Assembly: GCF_004001245.1 (NCBI RefSeq)
Contig: NZ_AP018724.1
Location: 2,038,501-2,102,500 of the forward strand
Origin: Sulfurivermis fontis
GTDB taxonomy: Bacteria > Pseudomonadota > Gammaproteobacteria > Thiohalomonadales > Thiohalomonadaceae
Direction of reading: 5' to 3'
Length of the DNA stretch: 64,000 bases
The translations under genes and the position numbers were made by a program. This document shows positions 63,839 through 64,000 of the stretch, one piece after another (positions within the stretch are counted from its first letter, which is position 1; the number at the start of each line of letters is the position of its first letter). The notes under the pieces are model-generated. The model did not search any database, was not told where the DNA came from, and worked only from the letters and a program-made list of their open reading frames with translations.

Positions 63839-64000
63839 CCGGTAGCATCGCCTTCCGCACTATTCTGATGAAGGAGATCCGCCGCTTCCTGCGCATCTGG
63901 ATCCAGACCATCCTGCCGCCGATGATCACCACGGCGCTGTACTTCATCATCTTCGGCCAGCTCATCGGCAGCCAGATCGGTGCCATCGCCGGCCACAGCT
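63835..64000 (+). CDS. ABC-2 type permease (YadH type), N-terminal part cut by the window
   Basis: The first 55 residues of an ABC-2 permease: MTGSIAFRTILMKEIRRFLR, then a first membrane helix (TILPPMITTALYFIIFGQLI). The ATG at 63835 overlaps the ATPase stop (ATGA). It continues beyond the window. Confidence 0.88.
   Translation, partial: MTGSIAFRTILMKEIRRFLRIWIQTILPPMITTALYFIIFGQLIGSQIGAIAGHS

Overview
The window reads as a chromosome segment of a GC-rich gammaproteobacterium. The tol-pal cluster (ybgC-tolQRAB-pal-cpoB), ruvCAB, yebC, queCE, nadA, aspS and a proteobacterial di-haem cytochrome repertoire point there. The mix of periplasmic redox enzymes, a YeeE/YedE sulfur transporter and many c-type cytochromes suggests a respiratory generalist or chemolithotroph. 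No rRNA, tRNA or CRISPR array was seen.

The left third (1-25 kb) is a respiratory accessory region. A run of minus-strand genes at about 2.7-9.4 kb encodes a type 1 copper protein, two di-haem peroxidase-family cytochromes, a Tat-exported Rieske protein and a molybdopterin enzyme of the arsenite oxidase family. A small cytochrome c and moaA follow. This is the gene content of the dissimilatory iodate reductase locus (idrA, idrB, idrP1, idrP2). It has a strong sigma-54 promoter match ahead of it. The oxidative-folding genes dsbA and dsbC lie beyond moaA. A hemY-type protoporphyrinogen oxidase gene runs in the opposite direction.

From 21.1 down to 11.9 kb lies one tightly packed operon of eight genes. 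It encodes a CydA-like membrane protein without CydB, three membrane-anchored c-type cytochromes, a SCO1-like copper protein, a double universal-stress protein with PCP_red repeats, a radical SAM/SPASM protein with the same PCP_red tail, and an Fnr-family regulator with an unusual cysteine cluster. I read it as a cytochrome c-linked relative of the cytochrome bd oxygen reductases plus its maturation and control genes. It too has a sigma-54 promoter match, with tandem repeats upstream, and lies next to a histidine kinase/NtrC-type regulator pair. Sigma-54 activation would be the natural link between these systems.

At 25.0-26.0 kb is a scar: an XRE-type regulator broken by one stop codon, a 27-bp direct repeat, and the tail of an IS3-type transposase. 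From 26 kb on the genes are mostly housekeeping: YeeE/YedE transporter, queC-queE, tol-pal, ruvCAB, yebC, a Ser/Thr phospho-signalling module (CHASE2 kinase, PP2C phosphatase, two FHA proteins), nadA, aspS, an Atm1-type ABC exporter, an archaeal-style phosphorylase/PRPP synthetase pair, an HD-GYP protein, a methyltransferase, a small ECF sigma operon, tatD, an M16C peptidase and the start of a YadG/YadH-type ABC exporter.

Several intergenic gaps carry short inverted or tandem repeat elements (36.1, 41.5, 44.7, 46.1 and 62.8 kb), one of which has supplied the last codons of a neighbouring gene.
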